Made by a program: the position numbers and the translations under genes
Shown: positions 52,139 to 63,500 of the stretch, in pieces
Layout of the letters: the number at the start of each line of letters is the position of its first letter
How positions within the stretch are numbered: position 1 is the first letter of the stretch
Notes under the pieces: generated by a model
What the model saw: only the letters and a program-made list of their open reading frames with translations
What the model was told of the DNA's origin: nothing
Databases searched by the model: none
Assembly: GCA_013146195.2 (NCBI GenBank)
Contig: CM028377.1
Location: 69,506,614 to 69,570,613 of the forward strand
Source of the DNA: Codonopsis lanceolata
Taxonomy: Eukaryota > Streptophyta > Magnoliopsida > Asterales > Campanulaceae
Reading direction: 5' to 3'
Length of the DNA stretch: 64,000 nt

Positions 52139-54680
52139 AGATGTATCTCACATTGGTTAGAAATTGATGTTGGTTTTCAAAATACTATTATTAAGTACCA
52201 ATAGAAGTGATGTATCATACACTGATGGGAAAATGATGTTGGTTTTCAAAGTTATTTGATAAAAGACTTCTACCATTATTACTAATAAAAGATGTATATC
52301 TCACATTGGTTAGAAAATGATGTTGATTTTAAATTTTTTATATTATTACCAATAAAAAAGATGTATGACACATTGTTTAAAAATAAAATGTTAGATTTTA
52401 AAGTCCTTAGACTAAAGACTTTCACTTTTACAAGAGATATATCTCACATTGGTTACAAAATATTCAACTATTATTACAAATAATAGAAGAGATGTATTCC
52501 ACATTGGTTAAAAATTGATGTTTGTTTTAAAAATGCTATTATTAATTACCAATTGAAGAGATATATCATATATTGGTTAGAGAGTGATGTTGGTTTTCAA
52601 AGTCTTTTGATAAAACACTTCTACCAATTTTACTAATAGAAGATGTATATCTTACATTGGTTAAAAAATAATATTGATTTTTAATTATTTTAGATAGATT
52701 ATATAAAAGATTTTACTATTATTAGCAATCTATATTATAAGAAGCTAGACATTTGATTAAGACTATTAAGAGGTTGAGATTAAATTCTTTTAAAACATTT
52801 AACGATTGAGATTCACCATAACATTCACATGTGTGAATAGTTATCCATTTTTAATTTCTTATTTTTTCTCTTCCTATTACAAATCACTCCCTATAGTTAA
52901 TTTTATGAGCATTCACCATTTTTTCCCTCTCTCTATATTTTATTTTCACATTACAAAGTTACACCCTGCGATTAATCTTCTGAAGAGTCGCCCCTTATAA
53001 AACATCAATCCATCAACTATCACTAAAAACAATGTACCCTCAACTGTAACTTTTTTTTAAATTGTACATTATATTTAGACACTGTTATTTCAATTGACGA
53101 AATCAGATATTCTGGCAATTGACTAGGGCTATTCAGAGGTTGAGATTAAATTTTCTTAAAAATTTTAATGGTTGAAATTTACCCTCACACTCACATGTGT
53201 GAGCCATATTTTTTCTTTCTCTATTACAAGTCACCCCCTACAATTAATATTATGAGCAGTCACCTATTTTTTTCTCCATATGTTTTATCTTCATATTACA
53301 AAGTCACACCATGCGTTAATCTTCTGAACAGCCACCCCTTATAAAATATCAATCTCACAACTATCATTTCAATTGACAAAATTAGATATACTGGCATCGT
53401 GCCATAGACACGAACTTGAAGATTTAGTAGAAGATATATACCACACATTTGTTATAAATTGATGTTAATTTTAAATTACTATTGTTACCAATAAAGAGAT
53501 AAATCTTACATCGATTAAAAAATGATGTTGATTGTAAAAGTCTTTAAATAAAAAGACTTCTCTTTTTATCATTAAGAAAAGAGAAGAAAATATATGTATT
53601 TTATTATATAGAAAGAGATGTTGGTTTTACATTTTTTTAAATAAAAAAAACTTCTGCTACTATTACCAAATGATGAGATGTATTCCACATTGGTTAGAGA
53701 GTGATGCACGCATTAAAAGTCTTTTTATAAAAAAACTTAATACCAATAGAAAAAATATGTATTTCACATTGGTTAAGAAAGTGATATTGATTTTTAAAAA
53801 AATTAGATAATGTATATTACATTGGTTACAAAGAGATCCACATTATTTAGAAACATATATTAGTTATAAAATTCATAGATAAAAGAATTTTTATGTTATT
53901 ATCAATACAAGAGATGTATCACTTATTATTTATAAAGAGATGTTGGTTTCAAAACTATTTAGATAAAATACTACTACTATTATTATTTTTATATTATAAC
54001 CAATAGAAGAGATATATCCCACATTGTTTAGAAAGAGATGTTGATTTCAAAAGATTTTATATAAAAGACTATTATTATTACTATAGAATAATGTATCTCA
54101 CATTTATTAGAAATTAGTGTTATTTTAAAAATACTATTATTACCAATAGAAATGATGTATACCACATGGTTAGAAAGAGATGTTTGTTTTAAATGTTTTT
54201 AGATAACAATCTTAAACTTTTATTGTCATAATATAAGACTTTTACTCTTATTACCAATAAAAGATATCTATCTCACATTGTTTAAAAATAAAAATGTTGA
54301 TTTAAAAAGTCTTTAGATAAAAGACTTAAACTTTCATTACCAATAAAAATAGAAAATAAGTATATATCTAACATTGTTTAAAAATGAATTACTCAATTTT
54401 AAAAGTTTTTAACAAAAAGACTTATAATATTATTTTCAAGTTAGATGTTAATTTTAAAAGTCTTTAGATCAAAAAAATTTACTATTATTACTGATACAAA
54501 ATATGTATCTCACGTTAATTAGAAACTTATGTTAATTTTAAAAATATTTAGGTAAAAAAATTGTTTAATATTAGTAATAATAGAAAAAATTATAAATAGG
54601 AAAGATATTAACAATATAATTATAATGTTCAAAAGTTATATTTTTATTACAAAAAAAGATATATATCTCATATTATATCC
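52139..54680 (+). repeat. Diverged 65-110-bp satellite array, left arm
   Basis: About twenty units, each with GATGTATCTCACATTGGTTA, then GAAAATGATGTTGGTTTT, AAAGTCTTTAGATAAAAGAC and CTATTATTACCAATAGAAG. Spacing varies and every unit differs, so the array is old. A 699-bp Helitron (52729-53427) interrupts it. The same units run in the opposite direction in 55060-57720. Confidence 0.88.
52729..53427 (+). mobile_element. Short Helitron with a doubled body, nested in the satellite
   Basis: Begins TCTATATTATAAGAAGCTAG after A (52728). Ends GTGCCATAGACACGAACTTG...TTTAG followed by T (53428). The end aligns base for base with the intact terminus at 51917-51944 but has mutations in the stem and CTAG (now TTAG). 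The split satellite word is ATTAGCAA|TAGAAGATATA, complete in sister units. The body is two tandem copies of about 300 bp (52760-53110 and 53112-53400), each with GGTTGAGATTAAATT, ACATGTGTGA, a C-rich ATTACAAATCACTCCC-type stretch and GCCACCCCTTATAAAA-type ends. Confidence 0.8.
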
Positions 54681-54706
54681 GTACTAAGTACATGACAAAT
54701 AACTAG

Positions 54707-55029
54707 CGAGGAGAATGTTCATCTTAAAAATAAAAATAAAAAAAATCACACATTAAATTAGATTTAAATCACAAGAGATATGGGGTGTATAAACTATAGT
54801 AAACACTTTCCTCAACCTTGGATTCCACATTCCAAATGAGACAAAGTAAGAACGTGAATGTCACATGGGTTCTTGTTAAAATATGACTTTTCCTTGAAAC
54901 CCGGTCCGTCCGATGAACTTGTCGGTGAGTTTTCCTTGCCTCCGTTATCTTTAAATGGAGCAATTATTAAATGATGGTATTATATTGGTACTTATTCCGA
55001 GTATATTCTTTCTTTTATCACTAAGCAAA
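54707..55029. other. Spacer between the two facing Helitrons
   Basis: 323 bp of non-repeat DNA at the centre of the inverted structure. It contains TTGGATTCCACATTCCAAAT, AAACCCGGTCCGTCCGATG and AACTTGTCGGTGAG, a GC-richer patch. No gene seen. It is what the two elements inserted beside, or a remnant of the host site. Confidence 0.5.
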
Positions 55030-55527
55030 TTAGTTATTTAACCCGTGCTATGCACGGATATAATATGAGATATATATTTTTTTGTAATAATAATATAACT
55101 TTTAGACATTATAATTAGATTGTTAATCTTTTCTATTGTTATAATTTTTTTTATATTGTTACTAATATTAAACGATTTTTTTACCTAAATACTTTTAAAA
55201 TTAATATAAGTTTCTAGCTAACGTGAGATACATGTTTTGCATTAATAATAATAGTACTTTTTTTATCTAAAGACTTTTAAAATTAATATTTAACTTGATA
55301 ATAATATTAGAAGTCATTTTGTTAAAAACTTTTAAAATCATAATTCATTTTTAAACAATGTGAGATACATATTTTATATTTTTATTGGTAATGAAAGTTT
55401 AAGTCTTTTATCTAAAGACTTTAAAACCAACACCACATTCTAACCATGTGGTATACATATTTTCTATTAGTAATAATAGTAGTGGATAAAAGACTTTTTA
55501 AACAATATTCATTTCTAAACAATGTGG

Positions 55528-55530
<3 letters not shown>

Positions 55531-55610
<80 letters not shown>
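55531..55610. repeat. (CA)n-(TA)n compound microsatellite
   Basis: About 21 CA units (55531-55572) followed by about 19 TA units. They interrupt a satellite unit (AATGTGG|ATACA...) and probably grew from its ATACAT word. Confidence 0.97.
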
Positions 55611-55614
<4 letters not shown>

Positions 55615-56286
55615 GTAATAATAAAAAATGTCTTTATCTAATGACTTTTATAACCAATACTCATTTCTAAATAATATGAGATACATTTCTTTGTAACCAA
55701 TGTGAGATACATTATCTAAAAACTTTTTAAACTAATATCACTTTAATTATAACCAATGTGAAATATTTCTCTTCTATTGCTAATAATTGTAGACTTTTAA
55801 AATCAATATCACTCTCTAACCAATGTGTAATACATATCCTCATTTGGTAATAATAGAAGAAGTCTTTTATTTTAAAAATTTTATAACCAACATCTCTTCC
55901 TAAATAATGTGGGATACATCTCTTCTATTACATTGGCGATAAAAGTAAAAGTCTTTTATCTAAAGACTTTTAAAACTAACACCATTTTTTAGCAAATGTA
56001 AGATATCTCTTTTATTAGTAATAATAGTAAAAGTTTTTTTTAATCTAAAATTAAAATCAACATCACTTTCTAACTAATGTGAGATATACGTATTCTATTG
56101 ATAATAATGGTAGAAGTCTTCTATTTAAATACTTTAAAAACAAACATTATCCTCTACCAAATGTATGATACATCTATTCTATTGGTAATAATAGTATTTT
56201 TAAAACCAACATTAATTTATAGCCAATGTGTGATACATCTTTTCTATTGATAATAATAGTAGAACACTTTGTAACCAATGTGAAAT

Positions 56287-57227
56287 AATTGCATCCATGT
56301 GGAAGCTTTAAAAACTTTTGATTTTCAAGTGACTTTGAAAATCAACATCACTTTCCAACCAATGTATGATGCATTTCTTCTATTGATACTTAATAATAGA
56401 ATTTTTAAAATCAACATCAATTTCTAACCAATGTGGGATACATCTCTTCTATTGTTGAAAAAATAGTGTTTTTAGTGAAAGAAATTGTGCAACTTGAGAC
56501 ACGGAATTCTTTACGTGTCATTTGTTTGTTGACGAAGGTAATTGCGCAAATTTGTTCTACTCGGTGAGAGCATCAAAATGATATATTTACTTGTCCAAAT
56601 CGAGTTTTGGGTAATAAGATATCAAGACTTAAAATATAATACTTGTTAAAATAATTAGTGTTTTTAGTGAGAGAAATTATGCAACTTGAGGCACAAATTT
56701 CTTTACGTGTCATTTGTTTGTTGGCGAATGTAATTGCGTAAATGTATTCTACTCGGTGAGAGCATCAAAATCATATATTTATTTGTCCAAATCGAGTTTT
56801 GGATGAATAAGATATCAAGAGTTAAAGTATAATACTTATTAAAAATTAGTGTTTTTAGTTAAAGAAATTATGTAACCTGAGGCACAAATTTCTTTACGTG
56901 TCATTTGTTTGTTGACAAAAGTAATTGTGCAAATATGTTCTACTCGTTAAGAACATCGAAATGATATATTTATTTGTCCAAATCAAGTTTTGGATGAATA
57001 AAATATCAAAGTTTAAAGTATGATGTTAAAAGTGAGTCATTAGAAGGAATATCTAACCTTGAAGAGTTTTATCCCACATTGGCTAGAAGTAATGTTAGTT
57101 GTATTTTTTTTAAATATAAGTATTCTACTATTGACAATAGAAGAAGTTATATATACTAATACTAATACCCATTATCATTATGATTATTATTATGTATTAT
57201 TATTAGTTAATGGTTAGAAAACCAAAA

Positions 57228-57235
<8 letters not shown>
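56287..57235 (-). repeat. Block 1: three ~190-bp tandem units with flanks
   Basis: The 190-bp units start near 56458, 56645 and 56845. Each contains GTGTTTTTAGTGAAAGAAAT, then TTTCTTTACGTGTCATTTGT, TCTACTCGGTGAGAGCATC and ATATATTTATTTGTCCAAAT. The block is bounded by CCATGTGGAAGCTTTAAAAA (56290) and GGTTAGAAAACCAAAAG (57215). The same arrangement recurs as block 2. Confidence 0.88.

Positions 57236-57292
<57 letters not shown>
57229..57292. repeat. (TA)n microsatellite
   Basis: About 32 TA units between block 1 and a satellite segment. Confidence 0.97.
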
Positions 57293-57295
<3 letters not shown>

Positions 57296-57723
57296 GCTAT
57301 TGCTATAATAGTAAGTCTTTTATATAATCTAAAATAATTAAAAATCAACATCATTTTTTAACCAATGTGAGATATACATTTTCTATTGGTAATAATGGTA
57401 AAAGTTTTTTTAACAAAAAACTTTAAAAAAATGTATGATACATCTTTTCAATTAGTAATTAATAATAATATTTTTAATACAAACATCAATTTCTAACCAA
57501 TGTGTGATACATCTTTTCTATTGGTAATAATAGTAGAATATTTTGTAACCATGTGAGATACATCTCTTGTAAAAGTGAAAGTCTTTAGTCTTTTAAAGAC
57601 TTTAAAATCTAACATTTTCTTTTTAAACAATGTGTTATAATATAAAATAATTTAAACTCAACATCATTTTGTAGCCAATGTGAGATATACATCTTCTATT
57701 GGTAATAATTGTAAAAATATTTT

Positions 57724-57726
<3 letters not shown>

Positions 57727-57780
<54 letters not shown>
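57727..57780. repeat. (TA)n microsatellite
   Basis: About 26 TA units just left of block 2. Confidence 0.96.
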
Positions 57781-57783
<3 letters not shown>

Positions 57784-57786
57784 TTG

Positions 57787-58856
57787 TATACCACCTCACC
57801 ACCTTTGGATAAATCTTCATTCTAAAGCATTTATGTGGAAGTTTTAAAAACTTTTGGTTTTTTAGTGACTTTGAAAATCAACATCACTTTCCAACCAATG
57901 TATGATGCATGGTGCGTTTCTTCTATGGGTACTTAATAATAGAATTTTTAAAACCAACATCAATTTCTAATCAATGTGGGATACATCTCTTCTATTGTTG
58001 AAAAATTAGTGTTTTTTGTGAAAGAAATTGTGTAACTTGAGGCACAATTTCTTTACGTATCGTTTGTTTGTTAACTTGAAGGTAATTGCGCAAATGCGCA
58101 AATGTATTCTCGGTGAGAGCAGCATCAAAATGATATATTTATTTGTCCAAATTGAGTTTTTGATAATAAGATATCAAGACTTAAAGTATAATACTTGTTA
58201 AAAAAATTTCGTGTTTTTAGTGAGAGAAATTGTGCAACTTGAGGCACGAATTTCTTTACGTGTCATTTGTTTGTTGGTAAATGTAATTGTGCAAATGTGT
58301 TCTACTTGGTGAGAGCATCGAAATTATATATTTATTTGTCTAAATTTAGTTTTGGATGAATAAAATATCAAGAGTTAAAGTATAATACTTATTAAAAAAT
58401 TAGTGTTTTTAGTAAAAGAAATTGTGCAACTTGAGGCACAAATTTCTTTACGTGTCATTTGTTTGTTGACAAAAGTAATTGTGTAAATGTGTTCTACTCG
58501 TTAAGAACATCGAAATGATATATTTATTTGTCCAAATTAAGTTTTGGATGAATAAGATATCAAAGCTTAAAGTATGATGTTAAAAGTGAGTCATTAGAAG
58601 TAATATCTAACCTTGAAGAGTTTTATCCCACATTGGTTAGAAGTAATGTTAGTTGTAAAAGTTTTTAAATATAAGTCTTCTACTATTGACAATAGAAGAA
58701 GTTATATATACTAATACTAATACTCCTTATCATATTGATTGTTATTAGGTATTATTATTAGCTAATAGCTAGAAAACTAAAGGTTTTTAAAACTTCCACA
58801 TGGATGATTTAGAATGAAGATTTATCTAAAGGTGGTGAGGTGACACAACCATAGTG
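57787..58856 (-). repeat. Block 2: three ~190-bp units bounded by ~80-bp inverted repeats
   Basis: Units start near 58008, 58200 and 58393, with the same words as block 1. The outer ends are inverted to each other: CACCTCACCACCTTTGGATA...CATTTATGTGGAAGTTTTAA on the left, and TTAAAACTTCCACATGGATG...TATCTAAAGGTGGTGAGGTG on the right (58780-58845). Block 2 therefore looks like a foldback module that could move or amplify as a unit. Block 1 keeps only part of the left repeat. Confidence 0.82.
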
Positions 58857-58866
58857 CTCCTCACCA

Positions 58867-58869
<3 letters not shown>

Positions 58870-58926
<57 letters not shown>
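58870..58926. repeat. (TA)n microsatellite at the right Helitron's 5' end
   Basis: About 28 TA units ending TATAGA|TT. The last bases form the inverted TCTATATA start of the minus-oriented Helitron. Confidence 0.96.
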
Positions 58927-58928
<2 letters not shown>

Positions 58929-60101
58929 TTTGAACACATATATTAGATCATTTATGGGTCATATCATATTGCTTGATAGAAGATAAAGAGGTACATTATA
59001 TATAACATGAAATATCAAGTCTCTTATTCCTCTGAAGGGTCTAATTTACTTGAGTTGCGTTGGCATGTCAATGGATAAAATATGCATTAAATATAGGTAT
59101 ATTTAAACAATTAATTTTTCATATATATGTAGTGTAAAATCTTTTTTATACAAGTAATATTTATAACACGACACGTCGACACGTGGTCAGCCAAAATGTA
59201 AAAAAAAAAAATTAAGACAAAAATTCCAAGAACCGCTTGTGTAAACTCATATTTGAATTCTGAAACCTTATTTTGTCACTCTGATTCGATTTATAAACTC
59301 AACGGGTCAATTGTATGTCAATTCATATTTAAATCCGCAATTAGTATATCCAACTAAATATCTATTCCAATTCAAAATTTCGTACACTCGGCAATCATCT
59401 TGTTCAAACATCAACTTGGATGATTAGCATGAATTAAATAATTAAAATTGGAAGTGTGTATATATACATATGTTTAAAATTTAAGATATGAAAATTGATG
59501 ATTAAGAACAATGAGAATATGAAAGGATGCTAGAACGGAAAGACTAAACAAATAGTTATACATTAGTGTCTAGGCACTCTGACTCTAAGTGGTTAGGTTC
59601 TAAGTGGAAACACAATCAACTTAGTAATTAATTTTATTTATTTATTATTGATACGTTACAAGAATCTGATGATTAAATAAGAGATAAAATACAATTTTAG
59701 AATAGAAGATTCTGACTCAAGTTGAGTCCCCCATTATTATTTCTTTTATTCATAATAAATTTAGAGGGTGCTACCATTCTTTTAAATAGAAATAAAATAT
59801 CTCTTACATTATTTCTTAACATTCCAAAATAAGTGTTCCTTTTTTTTTATTACAAAGAATCTTTAAACTTGTCTATTAATATTCTTACTAATTGTAATAA
59901 GGAAAAAAGAAGTATCCACTGATTTGACACTTCTTAAGAGTATTTGATTATCCATCTTAAAACATATGTAAAATTAGTTGGGGACACTTATTTTAAAATA
60001 AAACTGACATTGATTATATTTGACATAACTTTGATGCCTTAATAAACTGTTGCCTCACGATGGTTTCACTTGTGCTAAATAGATGTAACTATTATTATAA
60101 A
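58929..60101. other. AT-rich intergenic stretch
   Basis: No gene, RNA or complete element recognised. The tract CATTAGTGTCTAGGCACTCT...GGTTAGGTTCTAAGTGG near 59560-59610 looks single-copy. Confidence 0.35.
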
Positions 60102-60135
60102 CTAGGTCACTACTCATACGATGCACAATTTTAAT
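60102..60135 (-). mobile_element. Decayed Helitron 3' terminus, minus orientation
   Basis: The plus strand reads AAACTAGGTCACTACTCATA then CGATGCACAATT. On the minus strand this is GTGCATCGTATGAG (a damaged stem), 11 nt, CTAG, then T. The spacing equals that of the intact termini at 51944 and 55030. The body would extend right; its 5' end was not found before the long LTR at 60590. Confidence 0.45.
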
Positions 60136-60589
60136 ATTATTATTTTTTTGTAAAAATTATTTATAATAAGAGGATTTTCTAAATTTGTCATAAGTAATTA
60201 AAATTATTATAATTAGAATACTGTAAACAAAACTAAAATAAGGTAAATATTAAATTGATATGAGAAAAAGAGTTTAAAATATATACATTGAATTTTGCTA
60301 TTGCATCGTTCAAAAGGTCACAAGTAATGATGCCACTTTTTATTTAGATTGTAATCTAATGTTGTCACATGTGTACATAATATACTGCTCTTATGAAGGG
60401 TTGGAAAGGTACATATACAAGGATTAGTTGGGGACAAAAGTAATATACACCTGCCACATTGATAACATTAGATTTTGGGACCTCAGAGACCACCCAGGGA
60501 CCTCAGAAATCTTCTGAGGACCACCGAGACCTTGCACCGGGGATATAGTGGCTCCCATGCCATCCAGTTGTCCTCAGAGTCATCATGAC
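60136..60589. other. Intergenic stretch before the long LTR
   Basis: No gene. The patch 60476-60590 is GC-rich with repeated GACCTCAGA/GAGGACCACC words (TTGGGACCTCAGAGACCAC, CAGGGACCTCAGAAATCTTC). Its nature is unknown. Confidence 0.35.
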
Positions 60590-63500
60590 TGTAAGACCCT
60601 GAAACTTGGTATGTTTGACTTGCTTACACAATAGACTTCTTGTCTGAGATTTCATGCGTTTGGGTAGATTGGACTATAGCCAATACCCTAGAGTTGTTAG
60701 AGTTACAATGCGTAACTAGTCGTTGTTGGAAACTCGATTCGGTAGAGCGTTTACTTGCTTAGTTCTTACTCGTGATCTTTGGGAGATCCTAGGTCTTCGT
60801 ATGGTTGACATACACTTGCTTGGATACATTTAATATCCTTATAATCATGTTTGTTAAGTTTACATGTGTTGATGAAATTCATAGTATAGTCGTCGTCGTA
60901 AGTTTGGTTTCACGATTCGCGTTTCGTAAACGTATCGCATTTCGTACTTTTGTTGCGCTTAGTTTTGGTTTAACTTTGGGTATGTGTTTGAGACCCTTCA
61001 TTAGCCTTTTAACATGCTTTAAAACATATATGAATGCTTGTTCGTTCGTTGTTTCGATCGTTAGTTTATTATGCGTAGTTTCATTTTTCGTACAGTAGAT
61101 ACGGACGATTGTTTGGTGCGTGATGAAATGTTTTGATCAAGATATCACCCAAGGAGGTTTTAGTTTAGTTTGGGGCTTTTAAGGCTTTTAGTTTATGTCC
61201 TTAGGGTTAGCCATGAGAAGAGTTTGCGTCGTTTCGTCGAACGGAGTTCAAATGGGAAGCCTAGAAAAAACACGTGGCCAAAACCTTCGAGCCTGTGACA
61301 GATTCGAAGTTTATGTCCAAAACCTATTCTACCCTTAATGAATGCCTCCTAAACCCTTCCTATTAACCTCTAATAGACCCATATTGGTCCTTTTATGTTG
61401 GGTAATTAATTAATATAGGTAAGTTTTAAGTGGGTTTCTAAGTATGTTGAACACTAATCTAATTGAGACATGGAGCCATAAGAAATCGACAACACATCAA
61501 CTTAACTCTAACCCTTGTTGACCAACAAAACCCAGCTAAATACCCTTTCCTTTTAGACATTGTTCAACACCCTTCCAATCATTATTCAGCCGTACGTTGA
61601 GTCTCCAACGTTCTTGGTGAGATTACTATGTGTAATCGTTCTTGGTGAGATTACTATGTGTAATCTCACCCCCGTTGATCCAACCATTCGATTTTCAAGT
61701 AAAGATCACCATTTCGAAGCCCTCGACGAGTAGAGTCTTCTTCCCCGACTTGTTTTCGTTCTTTATGATGTTTGTTGACCGAAAAAGGTAAGTTACTAAA
61801 CCCCCTTCTTTCTCTTTCTAGCTTAAAATGATGCTAGGATGTTAGAGATTCGTTTTCTATGATTTATTGTGTTATGACTTGTCTAAATGATGAGTTTATT
61901 TGGGATTTTGGTTGTTAAACATGTGGGGTTGAATCTAGTTGGGTTTATGGTGTTCATTTGAGTGTTTTGACATGAGAATACTTGTGACAGGGTTTAGAAA
62001 CCCAGATGATAGTTTAATCCCTAAATTTGACTTTGACCTAGATATTGAAAGTGTGTGATTTGACTCTATGAAGTCAATTAGGAGTTTAATATAATGTATT
62101 GAACCCTACCTAGATATTGAAAGTGTGTGATTTGACCTACGTTGTTTGGAAGTCAATTAGGAGTTTGTTCACAAATGTGATTGAATCTCAAGATTATGAC
62201 ATTTTGGTTAATTATGGGTTTGTGTTATATTTGATGTTATAGGACAATTCGATTTAGGTTTTAATGAAATCTCAAGTATTATGTAAAGCCTAAAACACCT
62301 ATCTTGAACTCTTGTGTTATATTTGATGTTATAGGACTATTTAGGTTTTAATAATGTATTAGTGCCTGAACTGTTAGAGTGCAAGATTATTGTATGAAAT
62401 ATGATGAATTGGGGAGTATGAATAGATGACCGAATTGGGTGAGAATGTTATGTGTGTACTCTTGGACACTCTATGAGTTGAGACTAATGGGTTAGTCTCA
62501 GGTTATGAACACAATAGTAATAGTTTACGCTTGAGATGTTAGGGTTTATAATGATCGTTATAAGAATATCAATTAAGTATGATTTGATGGATTTGGCGGT
62601 TTATATGAATAATGACCTAAAAGATGAAAGGTAGAATTAAGATTCAACGGAGTCGAATAAGGATCGATAATACATTAATGAATGTAGGGTCAGGATCCTA
62701 CGACGTTTGTGACATGTATGGACTTGGTTGTGTTGACCCGAGAGAATTCTTTGTTAGCGACTAATGTGACACCTAAACCATATAAGTTTCTTTTATATAG
62801 CCTAATATTATGAACGTATATTAGACTAACCTAGTAGTCTTCACTTGGTTGTGGGTCAAGGATCTTAGAGGACCTCGATGGGGTATTATTGATAGACTAA
62901 ATATGCAATCCTGTTTTATTTGAGAATACTTGAAAATATATGTATATATGATTGTGTGATTCAAAATTAAATGTGTAGGTGAGATACCATGTGATTACCT
63001 ATCATTATGTGTTTGGTAATGTGTTTTGGTAAGAATATTGACCTACTTGGATTGTTAAGGTTACCGGTATTTGGAACCTTGTTGGGTTTTATTAATATGT
63101 CGATTAAACATCTACTTGTTCATTTGTATTAAGTCCAGCTGGCATGACTTGATTATGTGTTTGGGTCGATGATGGGACGACGCATCGCCTTTTCGAATGT
63201 TAAAGTTCATGATCGCTATGGGTCGCCGCATCAGAGACATGTTTGCACACAACCCTCCTCTATTGGCCGCAGTGGGGATGTAGCCCGCCACTGTTGGAGC
63301 AATTCACCTGACTTAGGAAGCCATGGAACTCAAGTGGGACTCGGGGACATTGATACCATTAGGTTTGGGGTATCGAGGACGCATGTTGGTTTTTCACGTG
63401 TAATGCAGGAGCAAACACGACAGATGCGGATCAGAGGATTACACCCTGGTCTATAGGGTTTGTTGGCAAGCACTTATGTGATTATCACCGTGATGCGTGG

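Larger units (their letters stand above)
50365..54706 (+). mobile_element. Large Helitron-like element (left arm), plus orientation, satellite-filled
   Basis: The 5' side near 50365 reads TCTACT and (TA)n, then TGCCACCTTACTACCTTTTG. The 3' end at 54706 reads CCGTACTAAGTACATGACAA then ATAACTAG, with a GTAC-TAA-GTAC hairpin 11 nt before CTAG. The whole arm is an inverted, diverged match to 55030-58928: CACC-rich leader, about 190-bp unit, 65-110 bp satellite, 3' end. The base after CTAG is C, not T, and the 5' flank is T, so the edges are decayed. Two shorter Helitrons (50883-51944 and 52729-53427) are nested inside. No Rep/helicase sequence was seen, so it is non-autonomous. Confidence 0.65.
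55060..57720 (-). repeat. Diverged 65-110-bp satellite array, right arm (inverted)
   Basis: Units such as CTTTTAAAATCAACATCACT, TTCTAACCAATGTGAGATAC and ATCTCTTCTATTGGTAATAA are the reverse complement of the left-arm satellite. They occupy 55060-56455, then 57300-57720 after a block of 190-bp units. The unit also occurs singly at the edges of each 190-bp block. Confidence 0.85.
55030..58928 (-). mobile_element. Large Helitron-like element (right arm), minus orientation, 3.9 kb
   Basis: On the minus strand it starts TCTATATATATA after A (complement of 58929). It ends with a perfect CCGTGC-ATA-GCACGG stem (55043-55057), a short spacer GTTAAATAA and CTAA (55030-55033), then T. These are the canonical Helitron ends without a target duplication. 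From 5' to 3' on the minus strand it has a TA tract, a CACC-rich leader, blocks of 190-bp units, TA tracts and the satellite. No RepHel coding region is present. It has the same family organisation as 50365-54706 but with an extra duplicated 0.95-kb block. Confidence 0.82.

Noticed and set aside
53090..53116. A separate Helitron end at CTGGCAATTGACTAG
   Set aside because: It lacks a clear stem and the base after CTAG is G, not T. It is better read as the end of the first body copy within the 52729-53427 element.
60805..61098. 97-codon hydrophobic ORF
   Set aside because: T-rich plus-strand sequence gives Phe/Val/Leu-rich frames; no homology and no gene context, and it lies inside the probable LTR.
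63157..63456. 99-codon ORF beginning MFGSMMGRRIAFSNVKVHDR
   Set aside because: It lies in a 3.4-kb region with LTR-like features and balanced composition where open frames are common by chance. No domain is recognisable and no splice partners were seen.
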